A stretch of DNA of 64,000 nt from Pectobacterium atrosepticum. GTDB taxonomy: Bacteria > Pseudomonadota > Gammaproteobacteria > Enterobacterales > Enterobacteriaceae. The position numbers and the translations under genes were made by a program. The notes under the pieces are model-generated. The model had not been told where the DNA came from, searched no databases, and saw only the letters and a list, made by a program, of their open reading frames with translations. Shown here in pieces: positions 20,069-32,935 of this stretch (its first letter is position 1; every line of letters begins with the position of its first letter). The DNA lies in contig CP036163.1 of NCBI GenBank assembly GCA_019056595.1, positions 1,550,001 through 1,614,000 on the forward strand, in the 5' to 3' direction.

Positions 20069-20824
20069 ATGAATCTTATCAGTATCCCCGCACTTCAGGA
20101 TAACTACATTTGGTTATTGAGCAATAAAGCAAACCGCTGTGTGATCGTCGATCCTGGTGAGGCGAGCCCAGTGCTTAATGCACTCGATCAAAACGCACTT
20201 CTTCCCGAAGCAATTTTGCTCACTCATCACCATAATGATCATGTGGGAGGCGTCAGTGAAATACTTAATCATTACCCTAACTTGCCCGTTTTTGGCCCGA
20301 AAGAAACCGCTAAATGCGGCGCAACCTATCTGGTAGAGGAAGGAAATACTGTCTCTTTGTTAAATTCGGAATTTTCTGTAATTGAGGTTCCAGGACACAC
20401 ATCTGGTCACATTGCCTACTATAATGCGCCATTTTTATTCTGTGGCGATACGCTATTTTCAGCGGGATGCGGTCGTATATTTGAAGGAACACCGAAGCAA
20501 ATGTATGAATCAATTCAAAAAATAGCAGAACTTCCTGACGATACTGTCGTATGTTGCGCTCATGAATATACACTATCAAACTTAAGATTTTCTAATGACA
20601 TATGGCCTGAAGATCCAGATATTGAGTCTTATCTTCATAAAATCAGTCAGATACGAGAAAAATCGCAGTCTAGTTTACCCACAACACTAGGTCTGGAGAG
20701 AAGAATCAACCTGTTCCTTCGCTGTCATGAAATTGATTTAAAAAGAAAAATATCAAACGAACCTGAAAATATAGAGAATTGGCAAGTTTTTAAGATGCTA
20801 CGCAGCAAGAAAGACTGCTTTTGA
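20069..20824 (+). CDS. gloB: Hydroxyacylglutathione hydrolase (glyoxalase II)
   Basis: GloB hydrolyses S-lactoylglutathione in methylglyoxal detoxification. The 251 residues equal the E. coli length. The metallo-beta-lactamase motif HxHxDH is THHHNDH at residues 52-58, with GHTSGH and [16 protein letters not shown] further on. The second half of the gene is noticeably richer in A and T than its neighbours. Confidence 0.95.
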   Translation: MNLISIPALQDNYIWLLSNKANRCVIVDPGEASPVLNALDQNALLPEAILLTHHHNDHVGGVSEILNHYPNLPVFGPKETAKCGATYLVEEGNTVSLLNSEFSVIEVPGHTSGHIAYYNAPFLFCGDTLFSAGCGRIFEGTPKQMYESIQKIAELPDDTVVCCAHEYTLSNLRFSNDIWPEDPDIESYLHKISQIREKSQSSLPTTLGLERRINLFLRCHEIDLKRKISNEPENIENWQVFKMLRSKKDCF

Positions 20825-20894
20825 AGGTTTAGGTTGTGCTATTCCTCTAATCAACGTATCCTTGCTCGTCTTTTAAGCAACTATTGACCAACAT

Positions 20895-22259
20895 ATGAAG
20901 GCTAAAGCGATCATCATCGCCTCAGTCTTGCTGGTCGGTTGTCAGGTCTCACCCCATGACACCTCGCAACCTAAGCAGCATGCACAGAGTTTGTCTTCGG
21001 CAAGTCAAAGTGAAGCAGGAAAGTACACAGATGGTCGAGAGACCTCCGCGCGATGGCTAGATGACGATAGCATCGCGCAACGAGATCTGTGGAACTTCAT
21101 TGGCGACGAGCTGAAGATGGGGATTCCGGATAACGCACGGATCCGCGAGCAAAAAACGCGTTATTTGAAAAATAAGAGCTATCTCCACGATGTAACATTA
21201 CGGGCAGAGCCGTACATGTACTGGATAGTCGAGCAGATTAAGCAACGTAAAATGCCGATGGAACTGGTACTACTACCCATAGTGGAGAGCGCTTTTGATC
21301 CAAGTGCCACATCATCTGCCAATGCCGCTGGGCTATGGCAGATTATCCCTGGTACAGGGCGTAACTATGGTTTGAAACAAAACCAGTGGTACGACGGGCG
21401 TCGCGACGTGATTGCGTCGACGACTGCTGCGCTGGATATGATGCAACGACTCAACACAATGTTTGATGGTGACTGGCTATTGACGGTTGCTGCATACAAT
21501 AGTGGTGAAGGCCGCGTCATGCAGGCAATGAAAGCGAATAAAGCGAAAGGAAAACCGACCAACTTCTGGGCATTGGCGTTACCGCGTGAAACGTCAATTT
21601 ATGTTCCTAAGATGCTGGCCTTAAGCGACATTCTTAAAAACAGTAAGAAATATGGCGTGAATCTACCGCAGCCCAATGAAAGCCGAGCATTAGCGAAGGT
21701 GGAATTGGGACAGCAGATAGAGTTGACACAAGCTGCTGAGATGGCAGGCCTGTCGTTAAATAAGCTGAAGAGCTATAACTCGGGCTATAAACGTAATGTT
21801 ACCGCACCAAATGGGCCACATTACATTATGGTTCCTAAAGCGCACGTTGAGCAGTTGAAAGATTCACTGGCTGATGGCGATATCGCAGCGATTCAACCAA
21901 CGCGCTTAGAACAAACGCCAGCATCACAGCAGTATAAGGTGCGCTCAGGTGATACCTTATCGGCGATTGCGACGCGGCTTAATGTCAGCACGAAAGATTT
22001 GCAGAGCTGGAACAATCTTCGTAGCGTAGGTGCACTCAAGGTTGGTCAGACGCTGCAAGTTGCGAAAGCTTCGGGAACTAACGGATCTATCACCTACCAA
22101 GTACGAAAGGGTGATTCGTTGGCAAGCATTGCTAAACGTCATGGCGTAAATATCGCTGATGTGATGCGCTGGAATACGGTTATCAACAAGAATGCCAACA
22201 TCCAGCCAGGCGATCGTCTGACGCTATATGTTAGCAGCAATATAAAACCTGATTCTTAA
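20895..22259 (+). CDS. mltD: Membrane-bound lytic murein transglycosylase D
   Basis: MltD cleaves peptidoglycan glycan strands from the outer membrane. The 454-residue protein has a lipoprotein signal with lipobox LVGC (Cys16), a family 1 lytic transglycosylase domain with catalytic Glu in LPIVESAFDP and ANAAGLWQIIPGTGR, and two LysM domains near residues 345-390 and 400-447 (YKVRSGDTLSAIA, YQVRKGDSLASIA). It follows gloB as in E. coli. Confidence 0.95.
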   Translation: MKAKAIIIASVLLVGCQVSPHDTSQPKQHAQSLSSASQSEAGKYTDGRETSARWLDDDSIAQRDLWNFIGDELKMGIPDNARIREQKTRYLKNKSYLHDVTLRAEPYMYWIVEQIKQRKMPMELVLLPIVESAFDPSATSSANAAGLWQIIPGTGRNYGLKQNQWYDGRRDVIASTTAALDMMQRLNTMFDGDWLLTVAAYNSGEGRVMQAMKANKAKGKPTNFWALALPRETSIYVPKMLALSDILKNSKKYGVNLPQPNESRALAKVELGQQIELTQAAEMAGLSLNKLKSYNSGYKRNVTAPNGPHYIMVPKAHVEQLKDSLADGDIAAIQPTRLEQTPASQQYKVRSGDTLSAIATRLNVSTKDLQSWNNLRSVGALKVGQTLQVAKASGTNGSITYQVRKGDSLASIAKRHGVNIADVMRWNTVINKNANIQPGDRLTLYVSSNIKPDS

Positions 22260-22285
22260 CGTCATATCAGAATCAGCAACGAGAA

Positions 22286-22321
22286 ACAGCCCTCCTACAG
22301 TTGTAGAGGGCTGTTTTTTTT
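22286..22321 (+). terminator. mltD terminator
   Basis: An imperfect stem of about 11 base pairs (ACAGCCCTC... GAGGGCTGT) followed by eight T residues. Confidence 0.88.
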
Positions 22322-22328
22322 ATGGGCA

Positions 22329-23117
22329 TTAAATCAGGCTAAATTCGACGAGCAGTGGATTATGATCTGAGGCCTGAGTCACCAATACGGAAGATTGGTT
22401 AACAGTCATATCACGGTAAAAAACGAAATCTAACGGTCGACCAAACGCCTTTCGCCGCTGATCATCAACAAAATGCACTTCCTGCAGCCCCATTCTTGCC
22501 GCAAACCGATTAAGTGCATTGATTCGTTGTTGACTCCATGCATTAAAATCTCCAGCCATAATAGCTGGCCCCTGATGATGTAGGAGTTGCTCTCCTATTG
22601 CAGCCAGTTGCTTGGTATAAATCTCAACACCAAAGCTAAAGTTAACCGCATGGATATTGATAACCATCAGCCTCTGCCCATTCTGAAGCGCATAGACCGT
22701 TACCAAAGAGGACTTAGCTAAACGCAACAAGGGTTCCCTTTCACGTAAAGGACAGCAATATACCGGCTGGGCTGCAGATAGCGTCATCACACCTGATGGG
22801 TGTTGTGGGAGTATAATCGCAGGCACCTGATCGGCAGAGAGATAGTTAGTGGTTGCAAAACGGATGAGGTCTGGCGTACTTTGCGCTTCCTGCAACAGGA
22901 CTAATTGAGTGCCTTTACCGAAATTCTGCAATACGGAAAGCCAGTTCAGTCTCTGTTGCTTGAAAATGTTCCACACCATTACGCGTAAGACATCTCCCTC
23001 CAGCAACAATGAGCCTGTCGGTAGAGCTTGTCCCGGATAATGCATTTCCCCGGGAGGAAAGATACGTTCAGCTGGTTGGCCGGCAACATACCTCATTGCA
23101 TAGGTTCTTTTCCGCAC
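22329..23117 (-). CDS. yafD: YafD-like endonuclease/exonuclease/phosphatase-family protein
   Basis: A 262-residue protein close to E. coli YafD (266). EEP-fold motifs are present: LVLLQEAQ with the metal-binding Glu, AGDFNAW, and the C-terminal [11 protein letters not shown] catalytic His. The physiological substrate is not known. It is convergent with mltD; in E. coli yafD is likewise near rrnH. Confidence 0.9.
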   Translation of the reverse strand: MRKRTYAMRYVAGQPAERIFPPGEMHYPGQALPTGSLLLEGDVLRVMVWNIFKQQRLNWLSVLQNFGKGTQLVLLQEAQSTPDLIRFATTNYLSADQVPAIILPQHPSGVMTLSAAQPVYCCPLREREPLLRLAKSSLVTVYALQNGQRLMVINIHAVNFSFGVEIYTKQLAAIGEQLLHHQGPAIMAGDFNAWSQQRINALNRFAARMGLQEVHFVDDQRRKAFGRPLDFVFYRDMTVNQSSVLVTQASDHNPLLVEFSLI

Positions 23118-23345
23118 GCCTCATCCACTATCAGTTTCAATACACCAAATACCCTATCAAAAAAGAGCACTCTCTGTTATAAAAATTTTATCGCAGACTT
23201 GCTGTATATATTCGCGAGCAGCGAAGGAAAAGATGAAATGGTTAGAAAACACAAGGGGAAGAAAAAAGAGGAAATCATCTAAAAAATTCTAATTTGTACA
23301 AATACAAAAATCCCTAAGCGTTAACTTAGGGATTTTGCAAATAAG

Positions 23346-23422
23346 TGGCGGAACGGACGGGGCTCGAACCCGCGACCCCCTGCGTGACAGGCAGGTATTC
23401 TAACCAACTGAACTACCGCTCC
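23346..23422 (-). tRNA. tRNA-Asp (GTC), distal gene of the rRNA operon
   Basis: A 77-base tRNA identical to the one at 17790-17866, including CCA. It lies 50 bases downstream of 5S rRNA on the same strand and is probably transcribed with the operon, like E. coli aspU behind rrnH. Confidence 0.97.
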
Positions 23423-23472
23423 ACCGAATTTCTCTACAACCACCAGATTGCTCCGGCTTACTGCTTAATTTG

Positions 23473-23592
23473 ATGCCTGGCAGTTCCCTACTCTCACATG
23501 GGGAGACCCCACACTACCATCGGCGCTACGGCGTTTCACTTCTGAGTTCGGCATGGGGTCAGGTGGGACCACCGCGCTATCGCCGCCAGGCA
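23473..23592 (-). rRNA. rrf: 5S ribosomal RNA
   Basis: A complete 120-base 5S gene on the minus strand, beginning TGCCTGGCGGC and ending CTGCCAGGCAT, whose ends pair as helix I. Unlike the 16S and 23S genes of this operon it has no evident deletion. Confidence 0.96.
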
Positions 23593-23715
23593 AATTCTGT
23601 TTCATTCCAACCGTTACACTTCACTTTTCTTGTGTCGTATAACCATCAGAACCAATCTTTGAACAAGCTGAATATCGTTTTATATGAGTCACCCACAAAA
23701 CACCTTCGGTGTTGT

Positions 23716-24922
<1,207 letters not shown>

Positions 24923-25031
24923 ACTATCGCGTCAGCATGAGTCTACACTCATGACATCAACAGGTGCGCTTGCTCAGTATTTTCATCAGACAATCTGTGT
25001 GAGCACTTCACTTAACACACATCTTTATTGG
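24923..25031 (-). other. Truncated 16S-23S spacer
   Basis: 109 bases separate the 16S 3' end from the 23S fragment. The 16S-proximal side looks like normal spacer, but no tRNA gene is present, and enterobacterial spacers normally carry tRNA-Glu or tRNA-Ile plus tRNA-Ala. The spacer joins the 23S fragment at a point well inside 23S. Confidence 0.75.
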
Positions 25032-26109
<1,078 letters not shown>

Positions 26110-26261
26110 AAGATTTGTTTGATTTGCTGAACTCGTCAGCGATGCTCAAAGAATTAGTAACTGTTCATTCATAATGAATTTTACTGTTGTTCACTCTTCA
26201 AGACTTTTTATATCGTTTAAGATACGGTCTTGTGAGTGCCCACACAGATTGTCTGATTATA

Positions 26262-26274
26262 TTGTTAAAGAGCA
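26262..26274 (-). promoter_or_regulatory. rRNA leader boxA antitermination site
   Basis: On the minus strand the sequence is TGCTCTTTAACAA, the standard enterobacterial rrn boxA recognised by the Nus antitermination complex. It lies between P2 and 16S. Confidence 0.88.
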
Positions 26275-26304
26275 GTGCCACGTCTTCCGTGGCGCGGGCC
26301 GCAT

Positions 26305-26332
26305 ATATTATGCTTTTCCGCTGTGAAGTCAA
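26305..26332 (-). promoter_or_regulatory. rRNA promoter P2
   Basis: Minus strand TTGACT, 16 bases, TAATAT, with a GC-rich discriminator after the -10 box. It lies about 100 bases downstream of P1, as in E. coli rrn operons. Confidence 0.8.
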
Positions 26333-26411
26333 GTCATTACTGACCGCCTTCGTTGAATCTTGTCTCTGTCACCACAACCGCGTGTCGCTGTTGCCGTGTC
26401 AGTGGATGCGC

Positions 26412-26439
26412 ATTATAGGGACTTCTCGCCCGCTGACAA
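26412..26439 (-). promoter_or_regulatory. rRNA promoter P1
   Basis: Minus strand TTGTCA, 16 bases, TATAAT, then GCGC, which is nearly the E. coli rrn P1 core, preceded by an AT-rich stretch that may act as an UP element. The GC discriminator is the hallmark of stringent control. Confidence 0.88.
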
Positions 26440-26546
26440 GCGCTAAATGCATAATACTTTCCAAGCGTTCAAAAACAAGCCAAAAAGCAGTATTTAGCGC
26501 ACTAACCATACAGAAAATGAATATAATCCGAACTTAAGGTGTGAAA

Positions 26547-26576
26547 ACGGGGACATTTATTAGCAAATGCCCCCGT
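26547..26576 (-). terminator. clpB terminator
   Basis: A long stem of complementary AACGGGG(G) and CCCC-GTT arms with an AAATG/CATTT extension; the minus strand continues into TTTTC. It lies 20 bases after the clpB stop and just upstream of the rRNA promoters. Confidence 0.8.
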
Positions 26577-26596
26577 TGATTATTTACCGTTTCACA

Positions 26597-29173
26597 TTAT
26601 TCTTGCCGTGCGACTATCTGTTCACCTTCAACATCTAATGTGATCCGCTTACCGGGTATCAGTTCCCCCCCTAATATCTGCTGAGCGAGTGGATTCTCTA
26701 TCAGTTGCTGTATCGCCCTTTTAAGCGGACGAGCACCATAGACAGGATCGAATCCGACCTCTCCGAGCATATCTAAAGCGGCATCCGTGATCGTGACACT
26801 ATATCCACGCTCTTCAAGACGCTTGTACAGTCTCTGAAGCTGAATTTGTGCGATCGACGTAATATGCGCCCTTCCCAGGGGATGGAATACGACGACTTCA
26901 TCGATACGATTAATAAATTCAGGACGGAAGCTATGGCTAACGACGTCAAGAACCATATCTCTCATTTCGGTATAGCTACGCTCACCAAAACGTTCCTGAA
27001 TAAGGTCAGATCCCAAGTTTGACGTCATGATGACCACTGTATTGCGGAAGTCGACCGTTCTCCCCTGACCATCAGTAAGGCGACCATCATCCAATACCTG
27101 AAGCAGAATATTGAACACATCAGGGTGTGCCTTTTCGATCTCATCTAGCAAAATGACCGAATAAGGGCGACGGCGTACCGCTTCAGTCAGATATCCCCCT
27201 TCTTCGTAACCGACATATCCAGGAGGCGCACCGACCAGACGTGAAACCGAGTGTTTCTCCATAAATTCGGACATATCAATACGCACCATAGCGTCGTCAC
27301 TGTCGAAGAGAAAAGTTGCCAGCGTTTTGCAGAGTTCAGTTTTCCCCACACCCGTTGGTCCAAGGAACAGGAACGAACCAATCGGACGATTAGGATCGGA
27401 TAACCCTGCCCGGCTGCGACGAATAGAATTCGCTACCGCCTCAACGGCTTCGTTCTGCCCGATCACTCGCTGATGCAGTTCATCCTCCATTCGCAATAAT
27501 TTTTCTTTCTCGCCCTCCAGCATGCGAGAAACAGGAATTCCAGTCCAGCGTGCCAGCACATCAGCGATTTCAACATCTGTGACTCGATTACGCAGCAAAT
27601 GCACCGTTTTTCCTTCCTGCTGCGTTGCAGCTGCCAACTGCTTCTCTAACTCGGGGATTTTGCCGTATTGCAACTCAGACATTCTCCCCAGGTCTCCCTG
27701 ACGTCGAGCCTGTTCCAACGAAATTTTCGCTTGCTCTAAAGAGGCCTTAATATTCTGCGTTCCCGTGAGTGACGCTTTTTCCGCTTTCCACTCTTCGTCT
27801 TGTCGGGAATATTCACGCTCTTTTTGGTCAAGTTCCGTACTTAGTAACTCAAGCCGCTTTTGACTGGCTTCATCAGATTCTTTCTTCAGAGCCTGTTGCT
27901 CCAGCTTTAACTGGATGATTCGGCGCTCAAGCCGATCGAGAGGCTCTGGTTTTGAATCAATCTGAATACGAATACTGGATGCCGCCTCATCAATCAGGTC
28001 AATGGCTTTATCCGGTAGCTTACGATCCGAAATATACCGATGGGACAACATTGCCGCCGCAACAATCGCCGGGTCAGTAATTTGCACATGATGATGCAAT
28101 TCATAACGCTCTTTCAGCCCACGCAGAATCGCAATCGTGTCTTCAACGGTCGGTTCCGCGACAAACACTTTCTGGAAACGACGCTCAAGCGCGGCGTCCT
28201 TTTCAATATATTGACGATATTCATCCAGCGTCGTCGCCCCAACGCAATGCAGTTCACCGCGAGCCAGCGCGGGTTTTAGCATATTGCCGGCATCCATCGC
28301 GCCATCGGCTTTACCCGCTCCCACCATCGTATGGAGCTCATCAATAAACAGAATGACATTACCTTCCTGTTTAGACAGATCGTTGAGTACACCTTTCAAA
28401 CGTTCTTCAAACTCACCACGATATTTGGCACCAGCCACCAGTGCCCCCATATCCAGCGAAAGTACGCGCTTGTTTTTCAGGCCTTCAGGCACTTCGCCAT
28501 TAACGATGCGCTGGGCTAACCCTTCTACTATCGCGGTTTTCCCCACGCCGGGCTCACCAATTAATACCGGGTTATTTTTGGTCCGACGTTGTAGGACCTG
28601 AATAGTACGGCGAATCTCTTCATCACGCCCGATAACCGGGTCGAGCTTGCCTTGTTCCGCACGTTCCGTGAGGTCAATTGTGAATTTTTTTAATGCCTGG
28701 CGCTGATCTTCAGCCCCCTGATCGTTCACTTGATCTCCTCCTCTCACTTGATCAATCGCGTTTGTTACACCTTGCTGCGTGACACCCGCCTTTTTCAATA
28801 TATCCCCCAGCGTGCCGCGAGACTCCAAAGCAGCAAGCACGAAAAGTTCTGAGGAAATAAAGGTATCACCACGCTTTTGCGCGAGTTTGTCGCACATATT
28901 CAATGCGCGGACTAACTCGTTCGAAGGTTGGACATCACCATCGGTACCTTCAACCTGAGGCAAACGCGTGATTGCTTGGTCGATTTCGGCTTTCAGGTGA
29001 TTAAGATTGGCTCCTGCGACAGTCAGAAGTGGACCAACAGTTCCTCCGGCCTGATGAAGCAAAGCGCTCATCAAATGAAGTGGTTCAATAAACTGGTGAT
29101 CACGCCCAAGGGAAAGAGACTGGGCATCAGCAAGAGCAAGTTGGAATTTGTTGGTAAGACGATCCAGACGCAT
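26597..29173 (-). CDS. clpB: Chaperone ClpB disaggregase
   Basis: ClpB dissolves protein aggregates together with DnaK. The 858-residue protein has the N-terminal Clp repeat domain, a first AAA+ module with Walker A GEPGVGKT near residue 206, the long coiled-coil middle domain (about 400-530) rich in Glu/Lys/Gln, and a second AAA+ module with GPTGVGKT near residue 605 and Walker [15 protein letters not shown]. It lacks a ClpP-docking IGF loop. A sigma-32-type promoter lies upstream. Confidence 0.97.
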   Translation of the reverse strand: MRLDRLTNKFQLALADAQSLSLGRDHQFIEPLHLMSALLHQAGGTVGPLLTVAGANLNHLKAEIDQAITRLPQVEGTDGDVQPSNELVRALNMCDKLAQKRGDTFISSELFVLAALESRGTLGDILKKAGVTQQGVTNAIDQVRGGDQVNDQGAEDQRQALKKFTIDLTERAEQGKLDPVIGRDEEIRRTIQVLQRRTKNNPVLIGEPGVGKTAIVEGLAQRIVNGEVPEGLKNKRVLSLDMGALVAGAKYRGEFEERLKGVLNDLSKQEGNVILFIDELHTMVGAGKADGAMDAGNMLKPALARGELHCVGATTLDEYRQYIEKDAALERRFQKVFVAEPTVEDTIAILRGLKERYELHHHVQITDPAIVAAAMLSHRYISDRKLPDKAIDLIDEAASSIRIQIDSKPEPLDRLERRIIQLKLEQQALKKESDEASQKRLELLSTELDQKEREYSRQDEEWKAEKASLTGTQNIKASLEQAKISLEQARRQGDLGRMSELQYGKIPELEKQLAAATQQEGKTVHLLRNRVTDVEIADVLARWTGIPVSRMLEGEKEKLLRMEDELHQRVIGQNEAVEAVANSIRRSRAGLSDPNRPIGSFLFLGPTGVGKTELCKTLATFLFDSDDAMVRIDMSEFMEKHSVSRLVGAPPGYVGYEEGGYLTEAVRRRPYSVILLDEIEKAHPDVFNILLQVLDDGRLTDGQGRTVDFRNTVVIMTSNLGSDLIQERFGERSYTEMRDMVLDVVSHSFRPEFINRIDEVVVFHPLGRAHITSIAQIQLQRLYKRLEERGYSVTITDAALDMLGEVGFDPVYGARPLKRAIQQLIENPLAQQILGGELIPGKRITLDVEGEQIVARQE

Positions 29174-29212
29174 AACACCTCCCGTACACTGGTCAAAATT
29201 GCTACTGGAGAT

Positions 29213-29242
29213 TAAATGAGGTCATCCCTCAAAAATTTCAAG
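29213..29242 (-). promoter_or_regulatory. Heat-shock (sigma-32) promoter of clpB
   Basis: On the minus strand CTTGAA is followed after 15 bases by CCTCATTTA, close to the sigma-32 consensus CTTGAA and CCCCATnT. It lies about 40 bases before the clpB start. Heat-shock control of clpB is known in E. coli. Confidence 0.8.
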
Positions 29243-29306
29243 GTTATTTTGCCAGTCGTGACGGGATTTAAATGTTACTTATCTTGGATCGCCTTAATTC
29301 AATAGG

Positions 29307-30032
29307 TTATATCAGCCAGATTAAACTTGCCATACGGCCAGTCACGCCATCACGCCGATAAGAGAAAAATTTGTGAGGCTCGCTCACAGTACAGGAATTT
29401 CCACCAAAAATTTGCGTTATCCCTGCGGCGCGTAAACGTAAAATTGCCAGTTGGTAGATATCGGCAAAAAATTTGTTTCCTTCAGGCCTAAATGCAGAGG
29501 CCGCCGACGCATTATGCTGAATAAACGCGTCCCTAACTTCTGGGCCGACTTCAAAAGCATCAGGCCCGATAGCGGGTCCTAGCCATGCCATAATTTGCGT
29601 AGGTTTCGCTCGGAAACAGGCTAACGTTTCTTCCAACACCCCGGAGTGCAATCCCCGCCAGCCAGCATGTGCAGCAGCCACTTCATCGCCGTTGGTTGCA
29701 CAAAAAAGCACAGGCAAACAGTCAGCCGTCATCACCGCACAGACCTGGCCTTTCTTATCTGTATAAGCGGCATCACCGCAAACGGACGATGGAAGTACTC
29801 CGCCAATGCGAATAACATCGGTACCATGAACCTGTTCCAACCAGTGCGGCATAGCAGGAAGATCGGCCATCGCCACCAGCGTTTGCCTGTTTGCGCTGAC
29901 TAGTTCGGACTCGTCACCCACATGATTTCCCAAATTCAGCGAATCATAAGGTGACGTACTATGCCCGCCAATGCGCGTCGTACTGCAAGACTTCACACTT
30001 TCTGGCAAAGGCCAGTCGGGGTATATCAGCAT
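29307..30032 (-). CDS. pgeF: Multicopper-like laccase-domain protein, peptidoglycan editing factor PgeF
   Basis: A 241-residue member of the YfiH/PgeF (DUF152) family, implicated in E. coli in keeping peptidoglycan precursors correct and in other bacteria in purine nucleoside cleavage. The metal-binding motifs are HGTDVI, MTADCLPVLF and AAAHAGWRGLHSG. It lies between rluD and clpB as in E. coli. Confidence 0.92.
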   Translation of the reverse strand: MLIYPDWPLPESVKSCSTTRIGGHSTSPYDSLNLGNHVGDESELVSANRQTLVAMADLPAMPHWLEQVHGTDVIRIGGVLPSSVCGDAAYTDKKGQVCAVMTADCLPVLFCATNGDEVAAAHAGWRGLHSGVLEETLACFRAKPTQIMAWLGPAIGPDAFEVGPEVRDAFIQHNASAASAFRPEGNKFFADIYQLAILRLRAAGITQIFGGNSCTVSEPHKFFSYRRDGVTGRMASLIWLI

Positions 30033-30074
30033 AGTCCGTCACCTCTATAGTCAGCACTTATCGTATTGAATGCA

Positions 30075-31052
30075 TTACCAGTTTAGTTGGTCCTGAAACG
30101 CCGCGGTATCGGCTTTCAACGCATCAATCAAATCGACCATATCCTGAGGTAGTGCCGCATGCCATTCCATTTGGATTCCGGTAATAGGATGGTAGAAGCG
30201 TAACATGGTAGCGTGCAGTGCCTGACGATCAAACCCACGCAACATCTCAATGAAATCATCCGACGCACCTTTTGGCGGACGAGGACGACCACCGTATAAC
30301 TGATCGCCAACCAACGGATGGTCAATATGCGACATATGCACACGAATCTGATGGGTGCGCCCCGTTTCCAGACGCAACCGCAAACGGGTATGCGCACGGA
30401 AGTGCTCCATAATGCGATAGTGCGTCACGGCAGGCTTGCCCATCGGGTGCACCGCCATGTGAGTACGCTTGGTTGCGTGACGGGCGATAGGTTGCTCGAC
30501 CATGCCACCTGCAGTCATCGAACCAATCGCAACAGCCTCATACTCACGGGTAATTTCGCGCGCCTGCAATGCTTCGACTAAACGCGTCTGTGCCGGTACG
30601 GTTTTCGCAACCACCATGAGCCCAGTGGTATCTTTATCAAGCCGATGCACAATCCCTGCGCGGGGCACATCGACAATCTCAGGATAGTAATGTAACAAGG
30701 CATTCAATACCGTGCCATCTGGGTTACCAGCACCGGGGTGAACGACTAAATCTCTGGGTTTGTTGATGACCAGAATGTCCTGATCTTCATACACAATATC
30801 CAGCTTGATATCCTGTGCTTCCCAGCGTGCTTCTTCTTCAATCAATGCATCAATGGCTACCGATTCGCCGCCAAGTACTTTCTCTTTTGGCTTATTGATG
30901 ACATTGCCGTTAATCTGTACCCGATTATCAAGAATCCACTCTTTTATGCGGGATCGTGAATAATCAGGGAACAATTCGGCCAAAGCCTGATCTAAACGTT
31001 GTCCGAGTTGAGATTCGGCCACCGTTGCGGTGAGTTGTACTTGTTGTGCCAT
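30075..31052 (-). CDS. rluD: 23S rRNA pseudouridine synthase D
   Basis: RluD makes pseudouridines 1911, 1915 and 1917 in helix 69 of 23S rRNA. The 325-residue protein has an N-terminal S4 domain (about residues 18-75, RLDQALAELFPDYSRSRIK) and the catalytic RLD motif in GIVHRLDKDTTGLMV. It is divergent from bamD. Confidence 0.95.
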   Translation of the reverse strand: MAQQVQLTATVAESQLGQRLDQALAELFPDYSRSRIKEWILDNRVQINGNVINKPKEKVLGGESVAIDALIEEEARWEAQDIKLDIVYEDQDILVINKPRDLVVHPGAGNPDGTVLNALLHYYPEIVDVPRAGIVHRLDKDTTGLMVVAKTVPAQTRLVEALQAREITREYEAVAIGSMTAGGMVEQPIARHATKRTHMAVHPMGKPAVTHYRIMEHFRAHTRLRLRLETGRTHQIRVHMSHIDHPLVGDQLYGGRPRPPKGASDDFIEMLRGFDRQALHATMLRFYHPITGIQMEWHAALPQDMVDLIDALKADTAAFQDQLNW

Positions 31053-31186
31053 ATTATGCAGCTTCTTCGTTAACGTTGGGTTTTGACGGCGACGCCGTTT
31101 AAAATAATGTACTATTGTAGCTGGTCTAAATCGGGAGCTTAACGGACAGCTTCCCGGAATAACATTCTGAGGATAATCAAAACGTC

Positions 31187-31921
31187 ATGACGCGTATGAA
31201 ATATCTGGTGGCTGCCGCCACGTTGAGCCTGGCGCTGGCTGGTTGCTCCAGCAATTCCAAAGATGCGGTTCCTGATAGTCCGCCATCTGAAATCTATGCC
31301 AATGCTCAACAAAAACTGCAGGACGGCAACTTTAAAGCAGCCATCACGCAGTTGGAAGCACTGGATAACCGGTATCCCTTTGGTCCCTATTCGCAGCAAG
31401 TACAGTTGGATTTGATTTACGCCTATTACAAATCCGCAGAGCTGCCATTGGCCCAAGCTTCTATTGATCGCTTCCTGCGACTCAACCCGACCCATCCAAA
31501 CGTGGATTATGTCCTGTACATGCGCGGCCTTACCGACATGGCGCTGGATGATAGCGCGCTACAAGGCTTCTTCGGCGTCGATCGTTCCGATCGCGATCCG
31601 CAGTATGCCCGCACCGCATTCCGGGATTTCAGCAAGCTCATTCAGGGATATCCGAACAGTCAATACGCCACCGACGCAAACAAGCGTTTGGTTTACCTAA
31701 AAGAGCGTCTGGCCAAATATGAACTTTCTGTCGCGCAATACTACACGAAACGCGGCGCTTATGTGGCAGTAGTTAATCGCGTTGAGCAAATGCTGCGTGA
31801 TTATCCAGATACCCAGGCAACAAAAAATGCCCTGCCGTTGATGGAAAGCGCCTACCGTGAACTGCAACTGGCCGCACAGGCGGACAAAGTCGCAAAAGTG
31901 ATTGCCGCTAACCCAGCATAA
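31187..31921 (+). CDS. bamD: Outer membrane assembly lipoprotein BamD
   Basis: BamD is the essential lipoprotein of the beta-barrel assembly machine. The 244-residue protein has a lipoprotein signal with lipobox LAGC (Cys20) and TPR-like repeats such as [21 protein letters not shown] and [20 protein letters not shown]. Very close to E. coli BamD in length and sequence. Confidence 0.96.
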   Translation: MTRMKYLVAAATLSLALAGCSSNSKDAVPDSPPSEIYANAQQKLQDGNFKAAITQLEALDNRYPFGPYSQQVQLDLIYAYYKSAELPLAQASIDRFLRLNPTHPNVDYVLYMRGLTDMALDDSALQGFFGVDRSDRDPQYARTAFRDFSKLIQGYPNSQYATDANKRLVYLKERLAKYELSVAQYYTKRGAYVAVVNRVEQMLRDYPDTQATKNALPLMESAYRELQLAAQADKVAKVIAANPA

Positions 31922-31946
31922 ACGGTAAATGGCACTCATTAATAAG

Positions 31947-31972
31947 ACGGCAGCTTCGGTTGCCGTTTTTTT
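31947..31972 (+). terminator. bamD terminator
   Basis: Stem ACGGCA / TGCCGT around a TTCG-containing loop, followed by seven T residues. Confidence 0.85.
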
Positions 31973-32243
31973 ATGGTTCGATCAATTCGTTATGCTTCGA
32001 TGAACAGAAAAAACAAGTTTGGTGGGAGTCAACAACAGCGCGGTAACGTCAATACATCCTATCAATAATGGCACAGGCCAGATGGCCCCTCAAGTACTTC
32101 CCTTCCATTCCCGATGGTGCCTCACAAATCGCGTTTTCTTGACAAAAAGTGACGAAAAAAAGCGATCAATCTCACGCTTTTTGCCACAACTCGCTGTATG
32201 CTGAAATTATCCAAGACGGACATAGGCAGAGAGGTAAGTTTAT
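31973..32243 (+). other. bamD-raiA intergenic region
   Basis: No gene is seen in this 271-base stretch. The 3' part must hold the raiA promoter; a possible -35 TTGCCA lies near 32181, but no -10 box stands out. AGAGAGG before 32244 is the raiA ribosome site. Confidence 0.4.
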
Positions 32244-32585
32244 ATGACTATTAATATTACCAGTAAGCAAATGGATATCACCCCCGCAATTCGTCAACAT
32301 GTCGAAGACCGTCTTTCTAAGCTGGATAAGTGGCAAACCCAGCTGATTAACCCACATATTATTCTGTCAAAGGAACCACAGGGTTTTGTGGCTGATGCCA
32401 CGATCAGTACGCCAAATGGTCCACTGGTTGCCAGCGCCAAACATGACGATATGTATGCAGCCATCAATGAGTTAATTACCAAGCTCGAACGCCAGTTGGA
32501 CAAACTCCAACACAAAGGTGAAGCCAGACGCGCGGTAGCTGGTGTTAAAGAAGCTAATCTACAACCGACGCAAGAAGAAGAGTAA
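32244..32585 (+). CDS. raiA: Ribosome-associated inhibitor A
   Basis: RaiA (YfiA) binds the 30S decoding region in stationary phase or cold and blocks translation. The 113-residue protein has the beta-alpha-beta-beta-beta-alpha pattern of the HPF/RaiA family, starting [20 protein letters not shown], with a short acidic C-terminal tail (QPTQEEE), typical of RaiA rather than HPF. Confidence 0.95.
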   Translation: MTINITSKQMDITPAIRQHVEDRLSKLDKWQTQLINPHIILSKEPQGFVADATISTPNGPLVASAKHDDMYAAINELITKLERQLDKLQHKGEARRAVAGVKEANLQPTQEEE

Positions 32586-32610
32586 TCTCCACTCTCTTCA
32601 TCTCAATATA

Positions 32611-32634
32611 ACGCGCCTGAGGGCGCGTTTTTGT
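32611..32634 (+). terminator. raiA terminator
   Basis: Stem ACGCGCC / GGCGCGT followed by TTTTTG, 26 bases after the stop. Confidence 0.85.
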
Positions 32635-32782
32635 ATGCCAACCATCGGAATCCACGACCTAAAGAGCCAATGTTATACATGGTTTAAAATTGCGCTCGGC
32701 GATTTTGTATTGACAGGATGAAAAGCCAACAGTTACCTTACCTGTTCAGAATCTGGATATTTTTCTGACTAACCGAGTAAAC

Positions 32783-32830
32783 ATGATAAATAAACCGTTT
32801 TTCTTCGTATTCTTTTTCACCTTCCCCTGA
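32783..32830 (+). CDS. pheL: pheA leader peptide
   Basis: A 15-codon frame encodes MINKPFFFVFFFTFP. Seven of the 15 residues are Phe, as in E. coli PheL ([15 protein letters not shown]). Ribosome stalling at the Phe codons when charged tRNA-Phe is scarce would favour an antiterminator and allow pheA transcription. Confidence 0.93.
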   Translation: MINKPFFFVFFFTFP

Positions 32831-32876
32831 TTTGGGAGGCGATTCGTCGTAAGAGCAAGAATACGAAGACGAACAA

Positions 32877-32907
32877 AAAAGCCTCCTGACAAGGAGGCTT
32901 TTTTTAT
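32877..32907 (+). terminator. pheA attenuator
   Basis: Stem AAGCCTCCT / AGGAGGCTT, loop GACA, followed by seven T residues, between pheL and pheA. The upstream TTGGGAGGC near 32832 can pair with its 5' arm, giving the antiterminator. Confidence 0.9.
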
Positions 32908-32935
32908 ATAAGAACATAAGACAGGTAATAGCATC

